Shown here: positions 51,284-61,500 of the stretch, piece after piece
How the letters are laid out: each line of letters opens with the position of its first letter
Position numbering within the stretch: the first letter of the stretch is position 1
Source: Tragulus kanchil
Lineage: Eukaryota; Chordata; Mammalia; Artiodactyla; Tragulidae
Assembly: GCA_022376925.1 (NCBI GenBank)
Contig: JAIOJX010000005.1
Span: 160,843,501 to 160,907,500, forward strand
Direction: 5' to 3'
Length of the DNA stretch: 64,000 bases
Made by a program: the position numbers and the translations under genes
Notes under the pieces: model-generated
Databases searched by the model: none
Told to the model about the DNA's origin: nothing
The model's input: the letters and a program-made list of their open reading frames with translations, nothing else

Positions 51284-53480
51284 GAGCGATGGAAGAAAGG
51301 GAAGGAACAAGGTGGCTGGTGTCCTAAGAGTAGAGCTAAACATTACTGAACTTATACATGCCAGGCAGTGTTCAGCACTGGACCTATCTTAATTCATTTG
51401 AAAAAGCCACTGAGAAAGAGCATTGTCAGCTCAGGGTTAGAAGTGACAAAACTGAGTCGTGGAGAAGTTCAGTCCCTGGCCTGGGTCACAGATTCAGGAT
51501 TTGGTCCAGTTCACAGCCTGTGCTTGGACCTTGGGTTGGGCTGCCTGTTGGCAGGCAAAGGTCATGGTTCCCCAACAACATGAGCTGAAGGGACCACCTC
51601 ACTGAGGCCATAGAGGCCACTGTCCTGGAGCTGGCTAGTACTGACACGATCCAGAGCTGAAACCCCACATCTGTGCTTCATGCATAAAATGAGGAGTCCC
51701 TGCCCAGGCTCACAGCTCCTCGCAGTGGGATCACTGTGGGGCAGGAAGCACACACCTCTGAGGGCTGTCCCGGAGTTGGGTATGAACCAACTTAAGTCAG
51801 TCAAGGCGGGGATGAGACACCCAGCTGCCTGAGCCAGACACAGAACGTGCCTCATCCCACTGCATCTTCACCTCCCCACTATGTGTGAAGAAATCCAAGC
51901 TCAGAGAGGTCTAATGATGTGTGAGGCAGCACTATAGCCAGTACTGGTGGAGCTGGGACTTGTACCCATGGCTGCCAAGTGATTCCAAACAAGAGTGCTG
52001 GATTTATCAGAAAGTCCCAGACTGGTCCAGAACAGTTCTGAAGTCCCTGAATTATCTGTTCCACCCTCTGTCTCTAAGGTCCTGGGCTCACTTCTGATGG
52101 AAGCTGGGAGAGGGGCTAGTAGTGAAAACTGACTGAGCCTGAAACGTGGACAATGCCAGCCACTACCCCTGTGAACAGCTTCCCCTGCCCTGGCCTCAGT
52201 TTCTTTATCTATAAAATAGGAGGGCTACACTTGAAGTACTGTCATCACGTCCTTTTAAAGACTAACTGTTGCTTGTACTCCCAGTCTGTGAAAAAGAAAC
52301 AGGCTGTGTGCCTCCATGCCTGGGCCTGTAGGAGCCAGGTGGGCTCACGGGCCTGCTCACCCCTTATCATAGCAGTGACCCCTTAGCGATGGAAGAAAGG
52401 GAAGGAACAAGGTGGCTGGTGTCCTAAGAGTAGAGCTAAACATTACTGAACTTATACATGCCAGGCAGTGTTCAGCACTGGACCTATCTTAATTCATTTG
52501 AAAAAGCCACTGAGAAAGAGCATTGTCAGCTCAGGGTTAGAAGTGACAAAACTGAGTCGTGGAGAAGTTCAGTCCCTGGCCTGGGTCACAGATTCAGGAT
52601 TTGGTCCAGTTCACAGCCTGTGCTTGGACCTTGGGTTGGGCTGCCTGTTGGCAGGCAAAGGTCATGGTTCCCCAACAACATGAGCTGAAGGGACCACCTC
52701 ACTGAGGCCATAGAGGCCACTGTCCTGGAGCTGGCTAGTACTGACACGATCCAGAGCTGAAACCCCACATCTGTGCTTCATGCATAAAATGAGGAGTCCC
52801 TGCCCAGGCTCACAGCTCCTCGCAGTGGGATCACTGTGGGGCAGGAAGCACACACCTCTGAGGGCTGTCCCGGAGTTGGGTATGAACCAACTTAAGTCAG
52901 TCAAGGCGGGGATGAGACACCCAGCTGCCTGAGCCAGACACAGAACGTGCCTCATCCCACTGCATCTTCACCTCCCCACTATGTGTGAAGAAATCCAAGC
53001 TCAGAGAGGTCTAATGATGTGTGAGGCAGCACTATAGCCAGTACTGGTGGAGCTGGGACTTGTACCCATGGCTGCCAAGTGATTCCAAACAAGAGTGCTG
53101 GATTTATCAGAAAGTCCCAGACTGGTCCAGAACAGTTCTGAAGTCCCTGAATTATCTGTTCCACCCTCTGTCTCTAAGGTCCTGGGCTCACTTCTGATGG
53201 AAGCTGGGAGAGGGGCTAGTAGTGAAAACTGACTGAGCCTGAAACGTGGACAATGCCAGCCACTACCCCTGTGAACAGCTTCCCCTGCCCTGGCCTCAGT
53301 TTCTTTATCTATAAAATAGGAGGGCTACACTTGAAGTACTGTCATCACGTCCTTTTAAAGACTAACTGTTGCTTGTACTCCCAGTCTGTGAAAAAGAAAC
53401 AGGCTGTGTGCCTCCATGCCTGGGCCTGTAGGAGCCAGGTGGGCTCACGGGCCTGCTCACCCCTTATCATAGCAGTGACC
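51284..53480. repeat. Tandem duplication 14 (GDF10 intron 1), offset 1100
   Basis: Left copy 51284-52384, right copy 52385-53480. The copies look identical by eye. Confidence 0.95.
51850..51990 (-). repeat. MIR fragment (recurs at 52950-53090)
   Basis: AAGCTCAGAGAGGTCTAATG and GGTGGAGCTGGGACTTGTAC match the antisense MIR. The second copy is from duplication 14. Confidence 0.55.
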
Positions 53481-53619
53481 TTGCCAAGATGTTTCTTCTC
53501 AGCTGCAAGGCTTTGGGACTGGATATAAGGAAATCACCTGTTTGGACACAAATGTTTTGTGCTCCAGGGAAACACAGTGTGCCAACGTCTCACCCAGCCA
53601 GTGCTGGCCTCAGGGTTTA

Positions 53620-54020
53620 CGCATACCATTTCATGTCATCTTTCCTGCAACTCCACAAGGAAGACACTGCCATGACCTGCCGATTTTGCTGAGTACACTC
53701 AAGTCCACAGAGCTTCAGCCACTTGCCCAAAGTCAGAGTCATGCTGGGTGAATCTTGAGCGGCTTGATAATAATGCTCTAGAAATGTGCCCCAAGATGTG
53801 AATAAAGGCTCCAGGGAAGATGAAGTTAGATTTGGCTGGCCTGGAACTCCGGAGCACTAACCTAGGGAGTCTGTCCAGGAGAGGACGGGGGAGGGGCCTC
53901 TCTGTGGCAGGAGTTCCAAGTACACATTTGTGGGAGACCGAGTTTCTGGTGTCTGGCTCTAAGGTCATGAGTGCGTTACCCCAAGTCACTCAGCCAGCGA
54001 TCAGCAGGGAGGTGGGCAGA
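53620..54020 (-). repeat. MIR fragments
   Basis: Two antisense MIR pieces: GCTTCAGCCACTTGCCCAAA near 53710, and CCCAAGTCACTCAGCCAGCG near 53980. Confidence 0.5.
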
Positions 54021-54138
54021 TCTGACCCCAGGCTGCCTGGCCCCAGCGTTGGGCTCGTTCCCTTCTACCTCAAGAGGGGGTCTTACAGATCAATGATCTT
54101 TCTCCTGATGAATGGCCTCCTCCTTCACAAGGGCTGAA

Positions 54139-56343
54139 GGGGGCCCCTACCCACATTTTCTGCCATGGCGTTCTGAGACCATGAGTAATCTCCATGATGA
54201 CCAGGCTCTTCCTACAGCCCCTGCCACCAGGCTGTACCTCCGTGCTGCTCACCCTGCAGAGGTAGCCCAGGCTGGGCAGGCCATCAGTGGAGGCTGGATG
54301 CTGAGGGGCTCCTGGAAGCAGGGCAGAGAGGGCCTACAAGTAGGCTCTGTCCAGTCCCACCCAAGGTGTGGGGAGAGGGGAAAGGATCTGCCTAGGAGAG
54401 ACAAAGACAAGAGGGGGACAGGGAACCTCCAGTGCCCAAGCTTCTAGACCTTTCCTCAAACCCCCATGGTTGAACACCTCTTGTTAGGGCTCAGTCGACT
54501 TCAATCCCATGTACCCAAAGCTGGGTGCCCAAGGCCATTCTCAGGTCATCCTGCTTCCCCAACCCCACGTCCAGTAAATGCCCCAGCTAGAGGTACCCAC
54601 TGCCCACCTGGCCCCAGTGCCTGCACTTCTATCAGGGCTGCATTACCCTGGCCTGATGGGCTCTCCTCAGCACCTCCCCCGCTGGGAAGAGCCAACATAA
54701 CTGAACCGTTACATGGATCCCCGCCATCGACCCCCCTACACACAGACCATGAGCTCCCCCAGCCGGGTTTCATCTCCACCCTGTGCTTAGAGCCTTGTGG
54801 GTGGGGTGGTCTGTGTCCAGCAAGACTTGGTGGCACCCCAGGGGCAGGAAATCTGTTACTCTGTGCCACTTCGGAGTCCCCACGGGAGGCTCAGGGCCTG
54901 GCAAAGAGTGAGGGGGGCGGTGGAGAGGGGCATAGTTCATGAAAGAATGAATGAACTCGTCAGTGAATACATGGAAGAGGAAAAGCGAAGGTGGAGGGAT
55001 GTGAGTGGATGGCCAAGTGAGGAGGATGGGGGAGGAGGACGAGAAGGGGAGTCGGGGTCTCTACTTACCCAGCCGGGCACGGAAACTGCGGACCGTGTTG
55101 CCCCCTCCCGGTCGCGCGCCCCTTCTGCTGTATTTCTCATAAAGCCGGAGCATGTGGACAGCGACCATGTCCTGGGCGCCTGGGCTCAGAGCAGCAGCCG
55201 CGTCCTCTGGAGACCGCTGGAGGTTCTTGTCCCCTGCAAGCTGGGGCCCCTACCCACATTTTCTGCCATGGCGTTCTGAGACCATGAGTAATCTCCATGA
55301 TGACCAGGCTCTTCCTACAGCCCCTGCCACCAGGCTGTACCTCCGTGCTGCTCACCCTGCAGAGGTAGCCCAGGCTGGGCAGGCCATCAGTGGAGGCTGG
55401 ATGCTGAGGGGCTCCTGGAAGCAGGGCAGAGAGGGCCTACAAGTAGGCTCTGTCCAGTCCCACCCAAGGTGTGGGGAGAGGGGAAAGGATCTGCCTAGGA
55501 GAGACAAAGACAAGAGGGGGACAGGGAACCTCCAGTGCCCAAGCTTCTAGACCTTTCCTCAAACCCCCATGGTTGAACACCTCTTGTTAGGGCTCAGTCG
55601 ACTTCAATCCCATGTACCCAAAGCTGGGTGCCCAAGGCCATTCTCAGGTCATCCTGCTTCCCCAACCCCACGTCCAGTAAATGCCCCAGCTAGAGGTACC
55701 CACTGCCCACCTGGCCCCAGTGCCTGCACTTCTATCAGGGCTGCATTACCCTGGCCTGATGGGCTCTCCTCAGCACCTCCCCCGCTGGGAAGAGCCAACA
55801 TAACTGAACCGTTACATGGATCCCCGCCATCGACCCCCCTACACACAGACCATGAGCTCCCCCAGCCGGGTTTCATCTCCACCCTGTGCTTAGAGCCTTG
55901 TGGGTGGGGTGGTCTGTGTCCAGCAAGACTTGGTGGCACCCCAGGGGCAGGAAATCTGTTACTCTGTGCCACTTCGGAGTCCCCACGGGAGGCTCAGGGC
56001 CTGGCAAAGAGTGAGGGGGGCGGTGGAGAGGGGCATAGTTCATGAAAGAATGAATGAACTCGTCAGTGAATACATGGAAGAGGAAAAGCGAAGGTGGAGG
56101 GATGTGAGTGGATGGCCAAGTGAGGAGGATGGGGGAGGAGGACGAGAAGGGGAGTCGGGGTCTCTACTTACCCAGCCGGGCACGGAAACTGCGGACCGTG
56201 TTGCCCCCTCCCGGTCGCGCGCCCCTTCTGCTGTATTTCTCATAAAGCCGGAGCATGTGGACAGCGACCATGTCCTGGGCGCCTGGGCTCAGAGCAGCAG
56301 CCGCGTCCTCTGGAGACCGCTGGAGGTTCTTGTCCCCTGCAAG
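54139..56343. repeat. Tandem duplication 15 (GDF10 intron 1/exon 1), offset 1103
   Basis: Left copy 54139-55240, right copy 55241-56343. Essentially identical, and it duplicates the 3' half of GDF10 exon 1. Confidence 0.95.
55069..55240 (-). pseudogene. GDF10: Partial duplicate of GDF10 exon 1, 3' part
   Basis: Copy of 56172-56343, offset by 1103 bp, with the same GTAAGT donor. It lacks the ATG and signal peptide because the copy is cut at 55240. It belongs to the 54139-56343 duplication. Confidence 0.9.
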
Positions 56344-57110
56344 GCCATCGGCGGCCGCGGGCGGGGCAGAACGAGCTGGGGCCCTGTGGCTACCTCCCGC
56401 GTCCCGGAGCAGCAGCAGCAGCAGTAGCGGCAGCAGCGGCAGCTGCTGGGACCCCGGTCCCAGGCTGGTCCGAGCGGGGCCACGGGCCATGAGGGGTGGC
56501 GAAGGCGCAGGGACCAGAGACGCGGAGGAAGAGGAAGAGGGAGATCGAGGGCGCACAGAGGGCTGAGAACAGACCCTGTGGCGGGAGGGCGCGCGGGCAG
56601 CGCGCGCAGACGGGGGCTCAGGATGCCGAGATCTGCGCAGGGCGCGGGGCAGAGCTGGGCGCACAGCTGGGCGCACGGTATGGTCTGCGGTCACGGCAGT
56701 CCGGAGCCACGCAGAGCCGAGCCAAGCCCTAGCCTGAGCGCTGCCTCGGCGGACTAAAGGCAAAACTTTGCAGCCCCAGGCGCGCCGGGTTCCGTGGGCT
56801 CGAGGGGGCGGGACGGGGCGGGGCGGCCGGAGGAGCCCAAGAGCAAGACTGGGCTGCGCGCCCCGGACCACTCCGTGCCGCCGCCGACAGGGCCGTCTCT
56901 GGCCCAGCCGCGGTGTGCGTACGCCCAAGTGTGGCGGCGTGCGCGCGCAGGGGTGTGCGCCCGAGTGTGCGCCCAAAGTGTAGTGGGCGTGGGCGTGGGC
57001 AGGCGCTCTTCGCTCCCCTGCGGAGAGACGGCGACCTGGGACCCAGCCCGGCTCCTGGATGTCGGCGCCTTGGCCTGGCCGGGATTGCGCGGGGGCTGGG
57101 CAGCATTTAG
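56160..57110 (-). promoter_or_regulatory. GDF10: GDF10 CpG-island promoter and 5' UTR
   Basis: Dense CpG and GC content covers exon 1 and about 600 bp upstream, falling off sharply after 57.2 kb. A cluster of GC boxes (GGGGCGGG-type, 56803-56828) lies about 315-340 bp before the ATG. I see no TATA box, so a TATA-less Sp1-type promoter is likely. The transcription start is not visible. Confidence 0.7.
56172..56490 (-). CDS. GDF10: GDF10 (BMP3b) exon 1, coding part
   Basis: ATG at 56490 begins MARGPARTSLGPGSQQLPLL and a poly-Leu signal peptide encoded by a CAG/CTG-rich stretch. The prodomain start follows ([50 protein letters not shown]). The exon ends at 56172 with donor G|GTAAGT, phase 1, completing Glu with exon 2 (RLE VVNQK). 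319 + 926 + 192 bp equals 478 codons and a stop. The minus-strand frame stays open far upstream through the GC-rich 5' UTR, but no homology supports an earlier start. Confidence 0.95.
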
Positions 57111-57119
57111 AGGGGGGCC

Positions 57120-58181
57120 CTCCTGCCGGGTTGCCCCTGCAATGGCATGTGATGATTGTGGTTGCGAGATGACAGCTCTCCCTTGAGGACCCGGGGCGGG
57201 GGCGGGGGGCATGTGTGTGCGCCCAGTTGTCTGTAAGCCAGAGTGTGTCTAAAAAGCAAGTGTTGGGGAACACGAACCCTTCCTGGGTATCCTTTGAAAA
57301 GGAAAACCCTAACGCTAAAGTTCAACCAACTCAGATAAACTGGAACAAGATCCTTATTAAAATTCAGAGTTAGTTAATTAACTGACCTTTTATTTGGCAA
57401 CAGCGATTCTGGTTGTTAAAGAGGCATATTAAATGTGCTTATTAATCTTTGGACATCAGACTTGTCCTAAAAAAAGGACATGGTTTTAAACTGTTTTACA
57501 AAACGCTTCCAAAGCTTCAAGGATAGGAGAAGAAAAGAGCTTGACTCTCCCAAGAAAGTTTCACAGTGAGGGCTCAGTGAAGCCTTGGCCCATCACCTCT
57601 CAGTTTAGCCCTACGGTGGAAGGTCCTGAACTTCATCTTGCCTTTAGCAGAATTTTTTCCACGGATAGAATTCCAGGGCATCTGTGAAACTGGATGGGAA
57701 AGACTTACATCTGCATTTTCACTAATCTGTACCTGAAACTTAGCATTCCAAAATATAAAAAACCCAGGTAACCAACTACAGTGGTGTTAACCATACCCGT
57801 GACTTTGTGCACCAATAGCCAGCAGCAACAGGGATTTTTGTATCACATATTCTTATCATGTTTCAGATTTCTCAAAATTACTACTCTGGCTCTTCACTAT
57901 TCAGAAATTGATTAAGTCCGCTGCTATTTACTTAATGAATTCATTGAAAGACATATATACTACGCTGCAAAGTTGTTTTAAAAAGCCGTTTGATAACTCT
58001 GAATGTAATTGGCTTCCTCTGTAACCCTGCATAGTAAGAAGAATCTTTTGAGAAAGGGTCTGTGGGTCTCCTCAGATGGAGCTAGGGCTTCAAGGCCCAC
58101 ACAGAAGGTTTCGGAACCCTTCTGAGGGAAGGAAATGATCCCTTCACACCCATATTCTTCCAGCAAGGTCCAGGATGCTGG
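57120..58181. other. GDF10 upstream flank, AT-rich
   Basis: Composition switches abruptly from the CpG island to AT-rich DNA. It contains the palindrome AGTTAATTAACT (57372-57383), a homeodomain-type TAATTA core. No exon seen. Confidence 0.5.
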
Positions 58182-58195
58182 CCATACTATGTTTT

Positions 58196-58539
58196 GTGAT
58201 TTTTTTTTTTTTTTTTTTAAAGATTTATTTATTTATTTATTTTGGGCGGGGGTCAGGTTGGGGAGGGAGGGGAGCGGGCGGGCCACTTCTATTGGTCTTT
58301 CACTTCTCTATTTTCATCCGTCTTTGTTCCTTGGCTCCTGTGGGCCTCCCATCGTGGTGGCGTCTGTCGTTGCAGAGCGCTGGCTCTGGGCGCATGCGCT
58401 CCAGAGCTCCGGCTTGGTAATTGGACACATGGGTCCAGCCGCTCCGCGGCACGTGGGATCTTCCCAGGCCAGGGCTTGAACTGGCGCCCCTTGCACTGCA
58501 AGGCGGTGTCCTTACCCACTGGACCACCAGGGGAAGCCC
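58196..58539 (-). mobile_element. CHR-type SINE with 14-bp target-site duplication
   Basis: The minus strand starts GGGGCTTCCCCTGGTGGTCC, carries tRNA-like boxes and the same 3' half as the 32.6-kb element, and ends in AATAAATAAATAAATC and a long A-tail. The flanking duplication CCATACTATGTTTT (58182-58195 and 58540-58553) is perfect, so this is a relatively recent insertion. Confidence 0.88.
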
Positions 58540-58553
58540 CCATACTATGTTTT

Positions 58554-61500
58554 TAAGGACTATCTGCAAACTTGCAAAGACGCTGTTCTCTTTCCTTGGT
58601 AACTCTGGGTTGTGTGAGCCCAAATAGTTACTTTTCTTGGAGGGCCCACAATGCAATAATTGAAAAATTGCCAGAGAAAGCTTCCGTTTGGTGTGTAAAG
58701 CACAACCCATTTGTAATTTTTCAAAATCTTGTAGTGTCAAACTCGAGGCCATCCTATTGAAATCTTTGGAAACGTAGGCCTATAGATTCTGGGGGGAAAA
58801 AAAGACAGAGAAGCATTTTATTTCTCTTCCTGATTCACACCCATCATGTTCAGCTTCCCGTTAGTATAGCTCCCATTCGCTCAGTGAAACAGTTTTCAAA
58901 AACGATTTGCCTGGAGGTGAGGTGACCAGTCACAGTCTTGGACTTGATGGATCTCTCCTCGTAAACAGTCCACACCAACTTTTACTGCCCCCTTCTCCCA
59001 CCCCCACACTCACGTCCCTCCTTCTCCCTGTGCCCCTAACTTCCCCTCCATCCCCCTCTTCCCTTCTCCCCCAGAATGCCTCTGACCTGTACCAGCTGGG
59101 GGTAACCTCTGCTCATGGGTAGTTTTGTCTCTGCTGGGGCCATACACAATCGAGGCCTGTGAAAAGGAGGGTGAGTCCGCGGGAGGCCGGGACAAGCTGG
59201 GCTATTCGGGGTCTGTGTCCATTAAAGCCTCCTTGCTCTCCTGAACTCATTCCCGCTCCATTCAAGCCAGCCTGAGGGTCAGGCTTTAGCCGGCACTAAA
59301 ACCTGTAGGGTACAGATTCTCTGACATTGTTGGGAAAGAATTAAGGCATCAGCCGGGGACGACTAATATTTCTTGCCTCATTTTATTGCTGAACAGCGGG
59401 ACTGTAAAGTCTTGAACACTGGAGCACTATGGCCCCCTTTCATGTAGCCGAGATGATGGGATAAAAATGTGTTTGGCGAAGCAATTCAGATTACCACCGG
59501 GTCACATCCTTGCTGGCTCCCAGCATTGCCTGCAAACAGCATCGCTGAGACAAGAAACAATTGCTGTGCAACTTCAGCTTAGGGACAGCAGTGTTCCTAG
59601 CGTGGAAATGAGGCTAATTGTGGAGCTTGCCAATGAGAATGTTTGGTTTTTTAATAGCTCAGGCTGCAACTCAAAATAAGAGGTGAGATGGCGGATGGTA
59701 GATTCAAGTCCCGAGAGCTGCGATTTCTTGCAGCTTCTTACTAAAAGGGTCCCAGTCCCAGGAACATCCAACACTATTTTTATCAGAGGCTCTGCAGTCT
59801 TGAACTTGCTGTTGGGGATGGAGTATGTTCTCTCTTGGGTAGTGAGAGATTGTTTGCGGCCCCTCTGTCTCCCAGTCCTATCTGCCACATGATCTGGGGT
59901 AGCAGGGTTTCCTTAGGCTCAGAATATCTTGAGTCTCCATAGGTATAAAGCTCTACCTTCGAGTAAAGGAGAAATCAAACTCTGGACAGTTGGGGAAGCA
60001 AGCTCATTGAGTTTCATATGCAAGCTCAGCCCAGGTAAACCTGAAGGAAATCTTCCTGAGCAGTTGTTTCATGATTTGGTCCAGTTACCTTGTTAGGGAG
60101 TCAGTTTGTGGCTATAATTAGCTCTGTCACCCAGAAACTGCCCCATCATCTCTTTGGACTCCTAGGTGCCTCCCGTTGAAATGAGAAGGCCCCAGCATGC
60201 TGTGCCTGAGCCTATAGCCTCGTGTCAACTCATTTTTGGAAGTGAGAGTATCTGCATGGCAGTTTAGAGTCAATTGGGATGACGTTCATAGTCCTGTCTT
60301 CAATCCTTCCTTACCGTATGTCCTTAAGCAAGTTACTTCTTTGGGCTTTGGTTTATTCAATGCTAAAATGGGGACAAGAATAGGCTATTAGGATTATTAT
60401 CTATAAGGTTTTAACATGAGACGGTCCTAAATCTCATTGATCCTTATTAACTGCTCTTTTTATTTATCATGCGTTCCAAAGAGGTTGTAGCCTGTTTGAA
60501 ACAGCTTCAGATCCTGGGAGATCTGCTAAAAAGTTCAGCCTGCCTATTCCTTGTTCTGCAGAGGAAATGTGTTTCTTAGTGCAAAGTGCCAACAGCTGAA
60601 AAGATAAAGAAAAAAAAGAGCATTTCTCCTTGCTTAGGAAGCCCTAGACCTCCACTTATGTGCCTTTCTCATCAGTATCTGTGGGTCCCTGTCCAAGGAG
60701 AAGGTGAATGATTCATGACTCTTCATCTAGGTTTCCTAAGCTCTTGACCCTCAGGACAAAAGAAATGTGAGCAAATCCCTCTCCCCGTTTGGGGCATAAG
60801 TTGTGAAAAGGCAGTGGAAGGGTTTGCTGGGGCTCTAGAGACAAGAATCCTAGGGGCTCCCCCAGGCCGCCAGGCCTGCGTGTAATAGATCTGTGAAATA
60901 ACAAGCACAAAAGACTTTATAATCAATGACAGATTTTATTTTTGCTCTGGCAAAATCCATCCATGGAGCTAACATTTTATAGGGAAATAACTACCCACTT
61001 TGTGACTCCTCCTCAGCCCATATTCTCTTTCTGAAAGCTGGGAAAAACTGAGGAGAATCAAAGTCAGCTCCTCGGAGAACCATGGCAGGAGAAAGCATGA
61101 CTTTCCGCGGGCGGGAACCCAACTCTCCCGTTACTTCCTAGGGTGGCTCGGGCCATTCATTTCTGTTTTGCAAAAATACCCGTGACATGTGAATAAACCA
61201 GGATTACAGAACATTGTCTCGGCCAGTAATCTGAGCCGGCATGGGCTCTGGGCTGATGAAATATGGTGCTCTCTGAGCAAACATGGGAATTGGTATTACT
61301 TCTCGTTAAAGCTGAACAGTGAGACTATTTAGAGCGGATGCATGAATGCTGCTCTGTGGGGAGTGACGATGTGAAGGAGCCGATTTGGGAGGAGGGGGCG
61401 GGGGGGTGGTGGGTGTGAGTTGGCCAGAATCAGCCAGTTAGAAGTCGGTGGGGAAGGCAGCCAGAGGGACATTTCAGAAATCTGTCCCCCTTGGGGCCTC

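Noticed and set aside
56164..57273. 369-codon minus-strand open frame extending GDF10 upstream
   Set aside because: The extra N-terminal part is low-complexity translation of a CpG-island 5' UTR. The ATG at 56490 gives the recognised signal peptide and the human-like length.
58440..58530. tRNA gene
   Set aside because: Box A/B-like sequence belongs to the tRNA-derived head of a CHR SINE, with no complete cloverleaf.
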